Made by a program: the position numbers and the translations under genes | Notes under the pieces: generated by a model | Database searches by the model: none | Told to the model about the DNA's origin: nothing | The model's input: only the letters and a program-made list of their open reading frames with translations | In this document: positions 51,535 through 62,263 of the stretch, one piece after another | Position numbering within the stretch: the stretch's first letter is position 1 | Layout: every line of letters begins with the position of its first letter | Source of the DNA: Pseudomonadota bacterium | GTDB lineage: Bacteria > Pseudomonadota > Gammaproteobacteria > Burkholderiales > Rhodocyclaceae | Assembly (NCBI GenBank): GCA_018241685.1 | Contig: JAFEDJ010000029.1 | Coordinates: 1-64,000, forward strand | Reading direction: 5' to 3' | DNA: 64,000 bases

Positions 51535-52299
51535 TCAGGGTTTGAGGGCCGGGTGCTTGAGGGCGTGGGCTGCTTCCATCAGATAGTGGCGGCCTTCTTC
51601 CTCGTCCCGTTGCAGGCCCAGTTCGCCGTTGAGGTAGGCCATGGCCAGGGTCTGGCAGGCTTCCGGGTGGTCCTGCTCAGCGGCGGCGGTGTACAGGCGC
51701 ACTGCTTCGGCGTCGTTGCTGGGAACGCCGTCGCCTTCCCGGTAGGCGTTGGCGAGGAGGAACTGGGCGGCGGCGATGCCGGCGTCGGCAGCCCGGCGCA
51801 GCCAGCGGGCCGCTTCGGTGTGATCCGTCTTCACCCCGTAGCCATCCCGCCACGCGATGCCCAGGTAATAGGCCGCGCCGGCATGGCCGGCCTTGCCGGC
51901 CGCCGAAAGCCAGGCGAAGGCGCGCGCCGCGTCGGTGGAAACCCCGGCGGCGCCGGCCGAGTACAGCTTGCCGAGCTGGAAGCGGGCCTCCACGTCGCCG
52001 TCCTCAGCGGCCCGGCGCAGCGACCGCAGCCCTTTCCCGTCCTGGTCGCCACGGCTCAGCAGGGCCAGGCCTAGCGTGCGGCGGGCGTCGGCCGTTCCAC
52101 CTTCGGCCAGGTTTGTCAGGCGGGCCAGCGCAGCATCCTGCCGGCCAGGGCCGGCGAGGATCTGCAGCTGGGTCAGCTCCGCCGCCGTCGGGGCCGGCGC
52201 GCGGCTGGCCCAGGCGATGCCGCCCAGGGCCGCCGCCCCGGCCAGCAGGGCGGCGGCGAGGCGCGCTTGGCGGGGCTTACTTCGAAAGGTCAATCGCAT
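51535..52299 (-). CDS. Sel1-like repeat protein
   Basis: 254 residues: membrane-anchor or signal segment ~12-32, then four to five Sel1/TPR-like repeats of ~36 residues (A-x-x-x-LG-x-x-Y/W...G-V-x-x-D-x-x-x-A-x-x-W). Periplasmic or membrane-tethered scaffold by family. Its first 23 bases overlap the end of the upstream nucleotidase gene, suggesting co-transcription. Confidence 0.85.
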   Translation of the reverse strand: MRLTFRSKPRQARLAAALLAGAAALGGIAWASRAPAPTAAELTQLQILAGPGRQDAALARLTNLAEGGTADARRTLGLALLSRGDQDGKGLRSLRRAAEDGDVEARFQLGKLYSAGAAGVSTDAARAFAWLSAAGKAGHAGAAYYLGIAWRDGYGVKTDHTEAARWLRRAADAGIAAAQFLLANAYREGDGVPSNDAEAVRLYTAAAEQDHPEACQTLAMAYLNGELGLQRDEEEGRHYLMEAAHALKHPALKP

Positions 52300-54316
52300 A
52301 CAGGGCGAGGCTCTTGCCGCTGCCGTCGTCGGCCTGCAGCTGGGTGATACCGGTCAGGCCGGCGGCCTGGGCGAGGGGCAGCTTGCCCGGCGCCGAATGG
52401 AAGATCACCTGGCCAGCGGTTGTCACCGGCGTGAAGCGCCAGCTGCGGTCCGAACCGTTGGCGGCGCGGGTGATCGTCTTCGCCGTCTTGATGTACTGGA
52501 TCAGCACGTCGCGGTTGGCATCCGGCGACGCGTAGATGGTCTTGCTGCCGTCGAGGCCGGGGAAGCTGCCGCCGCCGCTGGCCCGGTAGTTGTTGGTGGC
52601 GACGATGAACTCCTTGGCCGGGTCGATGGCTACACCCTTGTACTTGAGGTTGACGATGCGGCTGCCGACCGGTTTGGTCACGTCGATCTCGTAGCGGATG
52701 TTGGCGCTGGTGAACATGTCGAAGTTGTAGCCGGGGAAGCTGCTGACCAGTTCCTGCTGGACGGTGCTCGCCGGGTCGATCTGGTTGAAGCGCTTGGCGG
52801 CGGTCTCCAGCCAGTTCTTGATGTCGGCGCCGGTGACCTTCACCGCGTAGATGGTGTTGGGGTACAGGTAGAGGTCCGCGGCGTTGTTGATGGCCAGGTT
52901 GCCCTGCTGCACGTCCGTGTAGTCGGTGCCGCCGGCGAAGCCGCTCTTGAATGGGGCGCTGACCGACAGCACCGGCAGCGCGGCGTACTGGGGCAGGTTG
53001 GCGGCCACGTATTTGGCCACGTAGTCGGCCTGGGCCTGGTTCACCAGCTCGATGGCGCCGGGATCGCCGACGTCGGCGAAGTAGCTGGACATCTCGAAGT
53101 CGGTGCTGCCGATCGGCGTCTTCACGTAGTCGATGGTGGCTTGGTGCTCGGTCGCGATGGCGGCGGCAACGGTCGGGTCGACGGCTACGTAGCTCTTGTC
53201 GGCGTTCTGCGTGGAGCGGGCCTGCACGATGGTCTTGGTCTTGTCGATGGCCCAGGTCTTGCCGTCGTAGGTGAGGTCGAACTTGATGACGCCCAGGTGC
53301 TTGCCCCAGTAGTTGGCCATCACCGTCGGCACGCCGTTCACGGTGCCACCTGCCTTGTCCACGCCGGGCAGGTTGAACTGGGCGACGGTACTGGTGGCGT
53401 TGGGGAAGATCTGGTGGGAGTGGCCGATCAGCATGGCGTCCACGCCGGCTACCTTGGACAGGTGGTAGCTGCCGTTCTCCATCGTCGGCGAGTAGGCGCT
53501 GTCGTCGAGGCCCCCGTGGGAGATGACCACCACCAGGTCGGCGCCCTTGGCGCGCATTTCGGGGATGTACTTCTCGGCGGCTTCCTTGACGCCGACCGTA
53601 TACACCTTGCCGTCCAGCCAGCGCTTGTCCCAGCTCATGATGGTGGGGGGCGTGAAGCCGATGATGCCGACCTTGACGATGCCGGTCACCGGCTTGCCGT
53701 CCGGGCCGGTGGCGGTGACGGTCTTGTTGATGATGGTGTAGGGCTGGAACAGCGGGGCGTTGGTCTTGACGCTGTTCACGTTGGCCAGCACCTGCGGGAA
53801 GCTCGGGCCCTTGCAGGTCGGCTGGGCGGCCGGGTCGGCCAGGCCGTCCACGTTGAAGCGGTTGCCGGTGACCTGGCTCAGGAAGGGCAGGCCATAGTTG
53901 AACTCGTGGTTGCCGATGCCGCCGCCTTCGAAGCCGGCGGCGTTCATCACCTTGTAGATGGCCAGCGGCTGGCTGCAGGACACCGGGTTGACCAGCGCCT
54001 GGTAATCGGACAACGCGGTGCCCTGGATGGTGTCGCCGTTGTCGAGCAGCAGGGTGTTGGGGAATTCCTGGCGGGCCTGGGTGATCAGTGTGGCGGTGCG
54101 CTCGAAACCGAGGGATTTGTCTTCGGCGAGCTTGAAGTAGTCATAGCTGACCACGTTGGTGTGCAGATCGGTGGTTTCCAGCAGGGCCAGCGTGGCCTTG
54201 GTGCCGGTGGGTACATTCTGGCTGTCGTGGTTGCTGCTGCCGCAGCCGTGCAGGAACAGGCTGGCCAGCAGGCAGCCGGTGGCCACTTCGAGGCGGGAAT
54301 AGGTCGTGGAAGACAT
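52277..54316 (-). CDS. Lipoprotein bifunctional metallophosphatase / 5'-nucleotidase (CpdB/UshA family)
   Basis: 679 residues. Lipobox LHGC at the end of a signal peptide (~22-25). Metallophosphoesterase half: LLETTDLHTNV (D-x-H), DNGDTIQG, GIGNHEFNYG and VISHGGLDD, IGHSHQIFP; C-terminal 5'-nucleotidase domain with NNYRASGGGSFPG, which binds the base. Hydrolyses 2',3'-cyclic nucleotides and 3'- or 5'-nucleotides in the periplasm for nucleotide scavenging. ATG at 54316 (MSSTTY) selected because it gives a normal lipoprotein signal. Confidence 0.9.
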   Translation of the reverse strand: MSSTTYSRLEVATGCLLASLFLHGCGSSNHDSQNVPTGTKATLALLETTDLHTNVVSYDYFKLAEDKSLGFERTATLITQARQEFPNTLLLDNGDTIQGTALSDYQALVNPVSCSQPLAIYKVMNAAGFEGGGIGNHEFNYGLPFLSQVTGNRFNVDGLADPAAQPTCKGPSFPQVLANVNSVKTNAPLFQPYTIINKTVTATGPDGKPVTGIVKVGIIGFTPPTIMSWDKRWLDGKVYTVGVKEAAEKYIPEMRAKGADLVVVISHGGLDDSAYSPTMENGSYHLSKVAGVDAMLIGHSHQIFPNATSTVAQFNLPGVDKAGGTVNGVPTVMANYWGKHLGVIKFDLTYDGKTWAIDKTKTIVQARSTQNADKSYVAVDPTVAAAIATEHQATIDYVKTPIGSTDFEMSSYFADVGDPGAIELVNQAQADYVAKYVAANLPQYAALPVLSVSAPFKSGFAGGTDYTDVQQGNLAINNAADLYLYPNTIYAVKVTGADIKNWLETAAKRFNQIDPASTVQQELVSSFPGYNFDMFTSANIRYEIDVTKPVGSRIVNLKYKGVAIDPAKEFIVATNNYRASGGGSFPGLDGSKTIYASPDANRDVLIQYIKTAKTITRAANGSDRSWRFTPVTTAGQVIFHSAPGKLPLAQAAGLTGITQLQADDGSGKSLALYAIDLSK

Positions 54317-54562
54317 GGAACACCAGGCGGGCGAAGGAAAGCCAGGGAGGATCGCCGCTGCTGGTTGCGGAAGCATGACGATATTCTTGCGTCCATGCGT
54401 AAAGGGAGTGAAGTCGGTGCCGTGGGGCAGGTTGCGTGGAGAGCGCAGGTTGCCCCACGGCTCGAAATGACGGGTGGCGCAATGCTGACGGTCTGCAATA
54501 TGACTTCGCAATGTGCAAAAATGATAGCCCTTTCGGCCCATGGGCCATTTTTGGAGATTCCC

Positions 54563-55435
54563 ATGGGATTGCGACTGAAGTTCAACCTGGTGCTACTGGC
54601 AGTGTTTCTGGCTGGATTCGGGGTGGCTGGCTACATTTCCCACGATCTGCTGTACCGCCACGCCCGCGAGCAGGTGCTCGGCGAGGCGCGGTTGGTCATG
54701 GAGGCGGCGCTGGCGATCCGCGGCTATACGGTTGGCCAGGTCAAGCCACACCTCACCCCGCTGATGGACAAGCAGTTCCTGCCGCAGACGGTGCCCGCCT
54801 ATGCGGCCACCGAAACCCTCAACGAGCTGCACAAGAAGTACCCCAACTACGCCTACAAGGAAGCCACCCTCAATCCGACCAACCCGCGCGACCGGGCGGC
54901 GGACTGGGAGGCCGACCTCGTCAACACCTTCCGCAACACGCCGGACAGCAAGGAGATCACCGGCCAGCGCGACACCCCCACCGGCCCCGCGCTGTACGTG
55001 GCGCATCCGATCCGCATCGAGACGGCGGCCTGTCTGCCCTGTCACAGCTCGCCGGAGGCGGCGCCGTCGAGCATGATCAAGGTGTATGGCAGCGCCAACG
55101 GCTTCGGCTGGAAGCTCAACGAGGTGGTCGGCGCCCAGGTGGTGTCGGTGCCGATGTCGGTGCCGCTGGACAACGCCGCGCAGGCTTTCCGCACCTTCAT
55201 GATGTCTCTGGCGGCGGTTTTCGTGGCGGTCTTCGCGGTGCTCAACCTGATGCTGTCGTGGCTGATCATCCGCCCGGTGTCGCGCATGTCGGACGCGGCG
55301 GACAAGATCAGCACCGGCGACTTCAACCAGCCGGAGTTCCCGGAGGGGGGGAGCGACGAAGTGTCGGTGTTGGCCAGTTCCTTCAACCGCATGCGTCGCA
55401 GCCTCGAGAAGGCGATGCAGATGATCGACGCCTGA
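54563..55435 (+). CDS. Haem-binding DUF3365 (Tll0287-like) sensor with HAMP domain
   Basis: 290 residues: membrane helix ~8-25, periplasmic DUF3365 domain with one c-type haem motif CLPCHSSP (~158-165), second membrane helix ~211-233, then a HAMP domain (SWLIIRPVSRMSDAADKIS) and ~35 further residues. No kinase or methyl-accepting domain follows, so the signal must pass to a partner. The Ser/Thr kinase gene starts 13 bases downstream. Family members are thought to sense redox or gases through the haem. GGAG ribosome-binding site before MGLRLK. Confidence 0.87.
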   Translation: MGLRLKFNLVLLAVFLAGFGVAGYISHDLLYRHAREQVLGEARLVMEAALAIRGYTVGQVKPHLTPLMDKQFLPQTVPAYAATETLNELHKKYPNYAYKEATLNPTNPRDRAADWEADLVNTFRNTPDSKEITGQRDTPTGPALYVAHPIRIETAACLPCHSSPEAAPSSMIKVYGSANGFGWKLNEVVGAQVVSVPMSVPLDNAAQAFRTFMMSLAAVFVAVFAVLNLMLSWLIIRPVSRMSDAADKISTGDFNQPEFPEGGSDEVSVLASSFNRMRRSLEKAMQMIDA

Positions 55436-55448
55436 TTCGTCTCTCATC

Positions 55449-57464
55449 GTGAGCGACGAGAACCTTCCGTCCGGGCCAGGCCAGGATGACCTGCTAGCCC
55501 TGCCGTCCGGCTATGTCATCAACGAGTACCGCATCGAGCGGGTGCTCGGCGGGGGCGGCTTCGGGATTACCTACCTGGCCCGTGACACCCACCTGGACTG
55601 CCAGGTGGCGATCAAGGAGTACCTGCCCAAGGATCTCGCCGTGCGGCGTGACGGCCTTGCCGTACGGCCGCGCTCCAGCGAGGCGGCCAAGGGCTTCGAG
55701 TGGGGCCTGCAGCGCTTCCTGCTCGAGTCACGGGCGCTGGCCAGCTTCCACCATCCGGGCATCGTGCGGGTACTGCGTTATTTCCGCGGCAACGATACCG
55801 CCTACATGGTGATGGAATACGAGACCGGTCAGCCGCTGCAGCGCTGGCTGGTGGGGCGCCTGCCCCTCGACCGGGCGAGCCTGGTGCGCATCGTGCGGCC
55901 GCTGCTCGACGGGCTGGAGGCGATCCACGCGGCGGGTTTCCTGCACCGGGACATCAAGCCCGGCAACATCTACATCCGCGCCGACGGTTCGCCGGTGCTG
56001 CTCGATTTCGGATCGGCCCGCCGGCTGGAGTTGGATGGCATCGACCAGACCCTCACCGCGGTGGTGACGCCGGGCTTCGCGCCGGCCGAGCAGTACCATC
56101 GCCACGGCAAGCAGGGGCCGTGGACCGACCTCTATGCGCTGGCCGGCGTCATGTACTGGATGGTCACCGGCAAGCTGCCGATGGAGGCCTTCGCGCGCCT
56201 GCGCGAGGATGCCATGCCGAAGGCGGCTGACATCGGCAATGCGGATGCCTTCGGCGCCGGCATGCTGAAGGCCATCGACTGGGCGCTCAACCCGGACGAG
56301 GACAAGCGCCCGCGCCAGGTGGCGGATTTCCGTCGGGCCTGTCTGGCGCCGCCGACCGGCGGCGAGGCGTCCGAACCACCGGTGGAAGCGCCGCTGCCCC
56401 TCGGGCTGTCGGCGTCGGAGGCACGCACCTTCATCGGTGCGGTGCTGTTCGCCGATGTGGCCGTGGCGGCCAGCGACGAGGCGGCCCAGCGGGAAGGGCG
56501 CTCGCGCCTGGTGCAGATGCTCACCCAGGCCATCGCGCCGGTGCCGCCTACCACGCGGCTGGCGGTCAATACCAAGGAAGGCTGCGCGGTCTGCTACGTC
56601 GGTGATCCGGAGGATGCGCTGCGTACCGCGGTGCAGCTGGGGGATGCCGCGGCGGGCGCCGGGATCGGTGTGCATATGGGCATCAACCTCGGCCCGGTGC
56701 GGGTTGCGCCCGATCCCAACGGGCGCTCACGCATCCTCGGTGACGGCATCACCACGGCTTTCCGGGTGATGCGCTTCTCCAGCCCCGGCCAGGTGCTGGT
56801 GGCGCGGGCCTACTACGAGGTTATTTACCAGCTCAAGAAGAACGCCGGCGACTACTTCCGGCACATCGGCGTGCGCCGCGATCCCCAGGCCCGCGACCAT
56901 GAGCTTTACGCCTATAGCGGGGTCAGCCTGCTCGCCAGCGCGCGGGTGGCCGACCTGTCGATCCGCCAGGCGGCGGTGGGTGGCGACCTGAGCCCGGCGG
57001 CCATCGAAGCGGCCGAGCGCATCCTGGCGCTGCACATCGGGCCGATGGCGAAGATCCTGGTCCGCAAGACCCTGCCGCGGGCCGAGAATCTGTCGGGGCT
57101 ACATGAGTTGCTGGCGGCGATGATTCCCGATCCGGCGCCGCGCAGCGCTTTTCTGTCCAGCGTGGTGGCGGCGTCCGGGGCCGTGTCGGGGGCCGCTTCG
57201 TCGCGCAGCGTGCTTGGCACGGCTGCGCGCAGCTCGGCCAGCGTGTCGGCGGCGGCCGGAGCGGTCAGCGTGATTCCAGAGGCCGATCTGGCCCGGGTCG
57301 AGCAGATCTTCGCCCGCTACATCGGGCCGATGGCCAGGGTGCTGGTGCGCCGCGAATCCCGCACTGCCAACAGCGTGGCAACCCTGTGCCGGGCGCTGGC
57401 CAGCCATATCGACAAGGATGCCGAGCGCCGGCGTTTCATGAGCGAGGCCGGCCCGGCGGATTGA
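55449..57464 (+). CDS. Ser/Thr protein kinase fused to a cyclase-like domain and duplicated C-terminal repeats
   Basis: 671 residues, GTG start. Kinase domain: GGGGFG loop (~34-39), Lys56 (VAIKEYLP), catalytic Asp168 (HRDIKPGN), DFG Asp186. Residues ~325-490 resemble class III nucleotide cyclases: FADVAVAA with Asp336, GDPEDAL, GINLGPVRVAPDPNGRSRILGDGI. The second metal site, usually GD, reads Lys-Glu (Glu377 in NTKEGCAV), so activity is doubtful. C-terminus has two copies of a ~50-residue module, each with (H/Y)IGPMA(K/R)(I/V)LVR (~519-560 and ~614-660), resembling DUF8082. Likely in a pathway with the haem-HAMP sensor upstream. Confidence 0.88.
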   Translation: MSDENLPSGPGQDDLLALPSGYVINEYRIERVLGGGGFGITYLARDTHLDCQVAIKEYLPKDLAVRRDGLAVRPRSSEAAKGFEWGLQRFLLESRALASFHHPGIVRVLRYFRGNDTAYMVMEYETGQPLQRWLVGRLPLDRASLVRIVRPLLDGLEAIHAAGFLHRDIKPGNIYIRADGSPVLLDFGSARRLELDGIDQTLTAVVTPGFAPAEQYHRHGKQGPWTDLYALAGVMYWMVTGKLPMEAFARLREDAMPKAADIGNADAFGAGMLKAIDWALNPDEDKRPRQVADFRRACLAPPTGGEASEPPVEAPLPLGLSASEARTFIGAVLFADVAVAASDEAAQREGRSRLVQMLTQAIAPVPPTTRLAVNTKEGCAVCYVGDPEDALRTAVQLGDAAAGAGIGVHMGINLGPVRVAPDPNGRSRILGDGITTAFRVMRFSSPGQVLVARAYYEVIYQLKKNAGDYFRHIGVRRDPQARDHELYAYSGVSLLASARVADLSIRQAAVGGDLSPAAIEAAERILALHIGPMAKILVRKTLPRAENLSGLHELLAAMIPDPAPRSAFLSSVVAASGAVSGAASSRSVLGTAARSSASVSAAAGAVSVIPEADLARVEQIFARYIGPMARVLVRRESRTANSVATLCRALASHIDKDAERRRFMSEAGPAD

Positions 57465-57489
57465 GTCCCGGTTCGGCATGGAGAACAGC

Positions 57490-57900
57490 ATGGACGCACA
57501 ACCGATTCGCCTGACTCCTGGCCAGGATTTGCGCCGCGCGCTGGAGTGCGCGCTGTTCGCCGAGGGCGGTTCGGCGGCCTTCGTGCTGGCGGGCATCGGC
57601 GGCCTGAGCGGTGCGCATCTGCGCCTGGCCGGCGCGGACGAGTTGTGGGCGCTGGAGGGCGACATCGAGCTGCTGAGCCTCAGTGGCTCCATCGCCGCCA
57701 ACGGTTCCCACCTGCACGGGGCGGTGGCGACGGCCTCCGGCACCGTGATCGGCGGGCACCTGGGCTACGGCTGCGTCGTGCGCACGACCGCTGAAATCCT
57801 GCTGATGCGCCTGCCCGGCTGGGATTTCCAGCGCGAGCCCGACCTGCAGACTGGCTACGCCGAACTGGTAGTGCGCCAGCGGGCCTCAGACTTGGGCTGA
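57490..57900 (+). CDS. PPC (DUF296) domain protein
   Basis: 136 residues. SGAHLRLAG, NGSHLHGAVATASGTVIGGHLGYGCVVRTTAEILLM is the PPC/DUF296 core, a trimeric fold found in plant AT-hook proteins and bacterial proteins of unknown role; GGHL-x-x-G-x-x-V-x-TTAE is its signature. The ATG at 57490 follows GGAGA by a good distance and is preferred to one 12 bases upstream. Its stop codon overlaps the end of the convergent LysR gene. Confidence 0.88.
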   Translation: MDAQPIRLTPGQDLRRALECALFAEGGSAAFVLAGIGGLSGAHLRLAGADELWALEGDIELLSLSGSIAANGSHLHGAVATASGTVIGGHLGYGCVVRTTAEILLMRLPGWDFQREPDLQTGYAELVVRQRASDLG

Positions 57901-58767
57901 GGCTTCGGTATTGCCGTTGGCCAGCGTGGCCACGGCGTCGGCGAGGGTCTTGATCGCGGCCATCGGCGGCGCAGCGCGCAGGTAGGCGACGCCGGTCTGT
58001 ACATGGCTGATCTGGGGCGGTACTTCACGGATAGTCAGGTCGGCCCGGTGCTGAGACTGTTCCACCACCCGGCGTGGCAGCAGCGTCCAGCCAAGCCCCA
58101 CCGACACGCAGCCGAGGATGCCTTCCAGTGTGCCGAACTCCATCGCGTCGGCCACCGCGTGGCCGCTGGCCCGTTGCCAGGCCAGTGCGCGGGTGCGGTA
58201 GGCGCAGCCCTCGCGGAACAGGATCACCGGCTGCAGCACCGGGTCGGCGCCGGCTGCGCAGACTTGTACCAGTTCCTCCATCACCAGCTCATCGAAGGCC
58301 AGGTCCGGATGGATCACCGGCCCGCCGATGAAGGCGCAGTCGAGCTTGTGGTCGAGCAGACGGTCGATCAGCGCGGCGCTGGTGTCGGTGCTGACCCGCA
58401 GTTCGACGCGCGGATGGCGGGCTCGCACGGCCTTCAGCGCGCGGGGCAGGTGCACCGCGGCGAAGGTTTCCATTGCGCCGATGCGCAGCTCGCCGGCGCT
58501 CTCGCCGACCTGGCGGACGGCGGCGCTGGTTTCCCGTTCGAGCAGCAGCATGCGGCGGGCGTAGTCGAGGAGCACCCGCCCCGATGGCGCCAGCTCCAGC
58601 CCGCGGCCCTTGCGGTGGAACAGCTCGGTGCCGAGCTCTTCCTCCAGCCGGCGGATGCGGCCCGTCACGTTGGACTGGACGGTGTTCAGCTTGCGGGAGG
58701 CGGCGAGGATGCCGCCTTCCTCGACTACCGCCTGGAAGGTGCGCAGCGCGACGAGTTCCATATTCAT
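57886..58767 (-). CDS. LysR-family transcriptional regulator
   Basis: 293 residues. N-terminal winged HTH (RTFQAVVEEGGILAASRKLNTVQSNVTGRIRRLEEELG), then LysR substrate-binding domain (GELRIGAMETFAAVHLPRALKAV). Divergent from the MFS gene across 96 bases; the AT-rich gap contains ATTGAAC and TTCTTAATAA elements that could be a LysR box, but no clear T-N11-A site stands out. Likely regulates the divergent transporter. Effector unknown. Confidence 0.9.
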   Translation of the reverse strand: MNMELVALRTFQAVVEEGGILAASRKLNTVQSNVTGRIRRLEEELGTELFHRKGRGLELAPSGRVLLDYARRMLLLERETSAAVRQVGESAGELRIGAMETFAAVHLPRALKAVRARHPRVELRVSTDTSAALIDRLLDHKLDCAFIGGPVIHPDLAFDELVMEELVQVCAAGADPVLQPVILFREGCAYRTRALAWQRASGHAVADAMEFGTLEGILGCVSVGLGWTLLPRRVVEQSQHRADLTIREVPPQISHVQTGVAYLRAAPPMAAIKTLADAVATLANGNTEASAQV

Positions 58768-58863
58768 ATCTCCATAAGAGAATTGAACGTTCTTAATAAA
58801 TCATTTGATGAGATAGTTTAGCCTGTTTATCGTGTCCGCTCCAACCGTAAGGAGGCTGCTGCC

Positions 58864-60078
58864 ATGAGCGAACACAGTTCTGCTGCCGAACGTTTCCGCG
58901 TGCTCGGTGCCGGCATCTTTAGCCTGGTGCTGGCGCTGGGCGTCGCCCGTTTCGCCTACACACCGCTGTTGCCGCTGATGCAGCAGCAGGCCGGGCTGGG
59001 CGTGGCCGAAGGGGGCCTGCTGGCGGCGGTCAATTACGCCGGCTACCTGAGCGGCGCGCTGCTCGCGTCGCTGATCGGCGATCTGGTCCTGAAGGACCGC
59101 CTGTACCGCATCGGCATGGTGTTGGCGGTGGCAAGTACCGCGGTGATGGGGCTGACCACCGATCCGTTGGTGTGGGCGCTGTCGCGCTTCGTTGCTGGCC
59201 TGGCCAGCGCGGCGGGCATGCTGTTCGGTACCGGGCTGATCCTCAACTGGCTGATCCGCCACAATCACCGCAGCGAGCTGGGCATCCATTTCGCTGGCAT
59301 CGGCATCGGCATCACCGCCTGCGCGGCGGCGGTGGCGCTGATGAGCCAGTGGCTGGACTGGCGCCAGCAATGGTTGGCGCTGACCGTCTTCGGTGCCGTG
59401 CTGCTGGTGCCGGCCTTGCGCTGGCTGCCGTCGCCGGGGCGCAACCCGACCAGCCACAGCGCCGCACAGATGGCGGACCGGCCGCCGACGGCGGGCTTCC
59501 TGCGCCTGTTCATGGCGGCCTATTTCTGTGCCGGCATCGGCTACGTGGTCAGCGCGACCTTCATCGTCGCCATCGTGGACCGTCTGCCGGGCCTAGCTGG
59601 CAAGGGTTCGCTGGTGTTCCTGGCGATCGGCGTGGCAGCGGCGCCGGCCTGTATCCTGTGGGATCTGGTGGCGCGCCGCACCGGCGAGCTGAACGCGCTG
59701 ATCGGTGCGGCGCTGCTGCAGATCGTAGGCATTGTGCTGCCGGTCACGGTGGGCGGGTTGGCCGCGGCGCTCGTCGGGGCGCTGCTGTTCGGTGCCACCT
59801 TCATCGGCATGGTGAGCCTGGTGCTGACGATGGCCGGCCGCTACTACCCGACCCGTCCGGCCAAGATGATGGGCAAGATGACGCTCTCCTACGGCGCCGC
59901 GCAGATCCTCGGCCCGGCTGTTACCGGCTGGCTGGCTACAGCGGTCGGCAGCTATACGGCGGGTGTGTACCTGGCGGCGGCGGTGATGGCGGTGGGCACG
60001 TTGTTGCTGGTGCTGTTGCGCAGCCTCGAAAAGCGGGAGATGTCCACCGCCGGCCTGCAGCCCTGTGCGCAGGGCTGA
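58864..60078 (+). CDS. YbfB/YjiJ-type MFS transporter
   Basis: 404 residues, twelve hydrophobic helices. Opening helix LGVARFAYTPLLPLMQQQAGL and NYAGYLSGALLAS are hallmarks of the YbfB/YjiJ family, with LGIHFAGIGIGITACA in the middle. Substrate unknown; family members have been linked to efflux of small organic compounds. AAGGAGG ribosome-binding site. Ends at the terminator at 60113. Confidence 0.9.
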   Translation: MSEHSSAAERFRVLGAGIFSLVLALGVARFAYTPLLPLMQQQAGLGVAEGGLLAAVNYAGYLSGALLASLIGDLVLKDRLYRIGMVLAVASTAVMGLTTDPLVWALSRFVAGLASAAGMLFGTGLILNWLIRHNHRSELGIHFAGIGIGITACAAAVALMSQWLDWRQQWLALTVFGAVLLVPALRWLPSPGRNPTSHSAAQMADRPPTAGFLRLFMAAYFCAGIGYVVSATFIVAIVDRLPGLAGKGSLVFLAIGVAAAPACILWDLVARRTGELNALIGAALLQIVGIVLPVTVGGLAAALVGALLFGATFIGMVSLVLTMAGRYYPTRPAKMMGKMTLSYGAAQILGPAVTGWLATAVGSYTAGVYLAAAVMAVGTLLLVLLRSLEKREMSTAGLQPCAQG

Positions 60079-60112
60079 AGGTTGCGCCGTTACTGATCGC
60101 GCGCTCAAATGC

Positions 60113-60144
60113 AAAGGCCCTGCCGGACTCCGGCAGGGCCTTTT
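60113..60144. terminator. Strong bidirectional terminator
   Basis: Perfect 14-bp stem AAAGGCCCTGCCGG / CCGGCAGGGCCTTT with a three-base loop, followed by T in the plus direction and preceded by A. Serves the MFS gene (+) and the dolP-like operon (-). Confidence 0.93.
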
Positions 60145-60170
60145 GGCAATGAACAGGCGGCGCGTTCGGC

Positions 60171-61471
<1,301 letters not shown>

Positions 61472-61849
61472 TTACAAACCGACCTGCACGTCCACACGCA
61501 GCCGCTTCCAGGGATTGGGATCCTTCGCCAGCTTGCCGATGCGGCCGCCGATGGCGCTGCCGCGGTCCATCTCCTCGGCCACTGCCTGGTTCTCGGCGCG
61601 GGGCAGGTAGCCGAGTTTCTGGCCGCGCCATTCCACGCGCACCGCGAAGCGGTCGTGGGGGTTGTCGGGTTCGCGGATCAGCGTCAGCGTATCGCCTTCG
61701 TGCATCTCGTCCCACAGGATCTTGCCGCCGTAGTACTGGAAGCCGGCCAGCGGCGAACTCTGCACGAGGATGCGGACCTGCTGCGCTGTCGCTGGCGGGA
61801 GCATGCCACAGCCGAGCAGCAGGGCCAGCAGGACGCGCTTAATACGCAT
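61472..61849 (-). CDS. HIRAN-domain protein with signal peptide
   Basis: 125 residues. Signal peptide 1-22 ([11 protein letters not shown]), then a HIRAN domain: [69 protein letters not shown] domains are normally attached to nuclear helicases and nucleases and bind single-strand DNA ends; exported stand-alone copies occur in bacteria with unknown role. Overlaps the yraN stop by 11 bases. Confidence 0.85.
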   Translation of the reverse strand: MRIKRVLLALLLGCGMLPPATAQQVRILVQSSPLAGFQYYGGKILWDEMHEGDTLTLIREPDNPHDRFAVRVEWRGQKLGYLPRAENQAVAEEMDRGSAIGGRIGKLAKDPNPWKRLRVDVQVGL

Positions 61850-62207
61850 CGAAAGCGCCCTGTATCCATTCGATGCCGTCGCTGTCGAGGCGTTCGAGCA
61901 GCACCGCGTCGAAGCGGCAGGGCTGGTTGGCGTAACGCCGGCCGGCACCGTTCAGCCAGTAGCGGGCAGCGAGGATCACGCGCTGGCGCTTGGCTGCGGT
62001 GATGCTCGCCGCTGCGCCGCCGAAGCGGCTGCTGCTGCGCAGGCGCACCTCGACGAAGACCACGCTGGTCCGGTCGATGGCGATCAGGTCCACCTCGCCG
62101 CCGCGGCAGCGCACGTTGCGGGCCAGGATCGTCAGCCCGTGTTTTTCCAGATGGGCAGCGGCCAGTGCTTCGGCCGCTGCGCCGCGGCGCAGGTGTTCGG
62201 CTTGCAT
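61839..62207 (-). CDS. yraN: YraN/UPF0102 nuclease-like protein
   Basis: 122 residues, RecB/Holliday-junction-resolvase-like fold: [57 protein letters not shown]. The E-V-D...E-V-K-like catalytic set reads EVDLIA...FVEVR, where Arg replaces the usual Lys. Function of the family is unsettled. ATG at 62207 gives the normal ~120-residue length; rsmI diverges 56 bases away. Confidence 0.9.
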   Translation of the reverse strand: MQAEHLRRGAAAEALAAAHLEKHGLTILARNVRCRGGEVDLIAIDRTSVVFVEVRLRSSSRFGGAAASITAAKRQRVILAARYWLNGAGRRYANQPCRFDAVLLERLDSDGIEWIQGAFDAY

Positions 62208-62263
62208 CGGCGGGGTGGCACGCCCACAATCTGCGTCCCCCGCCTCCTGTCCCCAGTCCTGCC

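Noticed and set aside
51893..54562. Upstream part of a very long plus-strand frame ending at 55435
   Set aside because: Only the last 290 codons (from 54563) are real; the rest is antisense to the nucleotidase and Sel1 genes, and a ribosome-binding site marks the true start.
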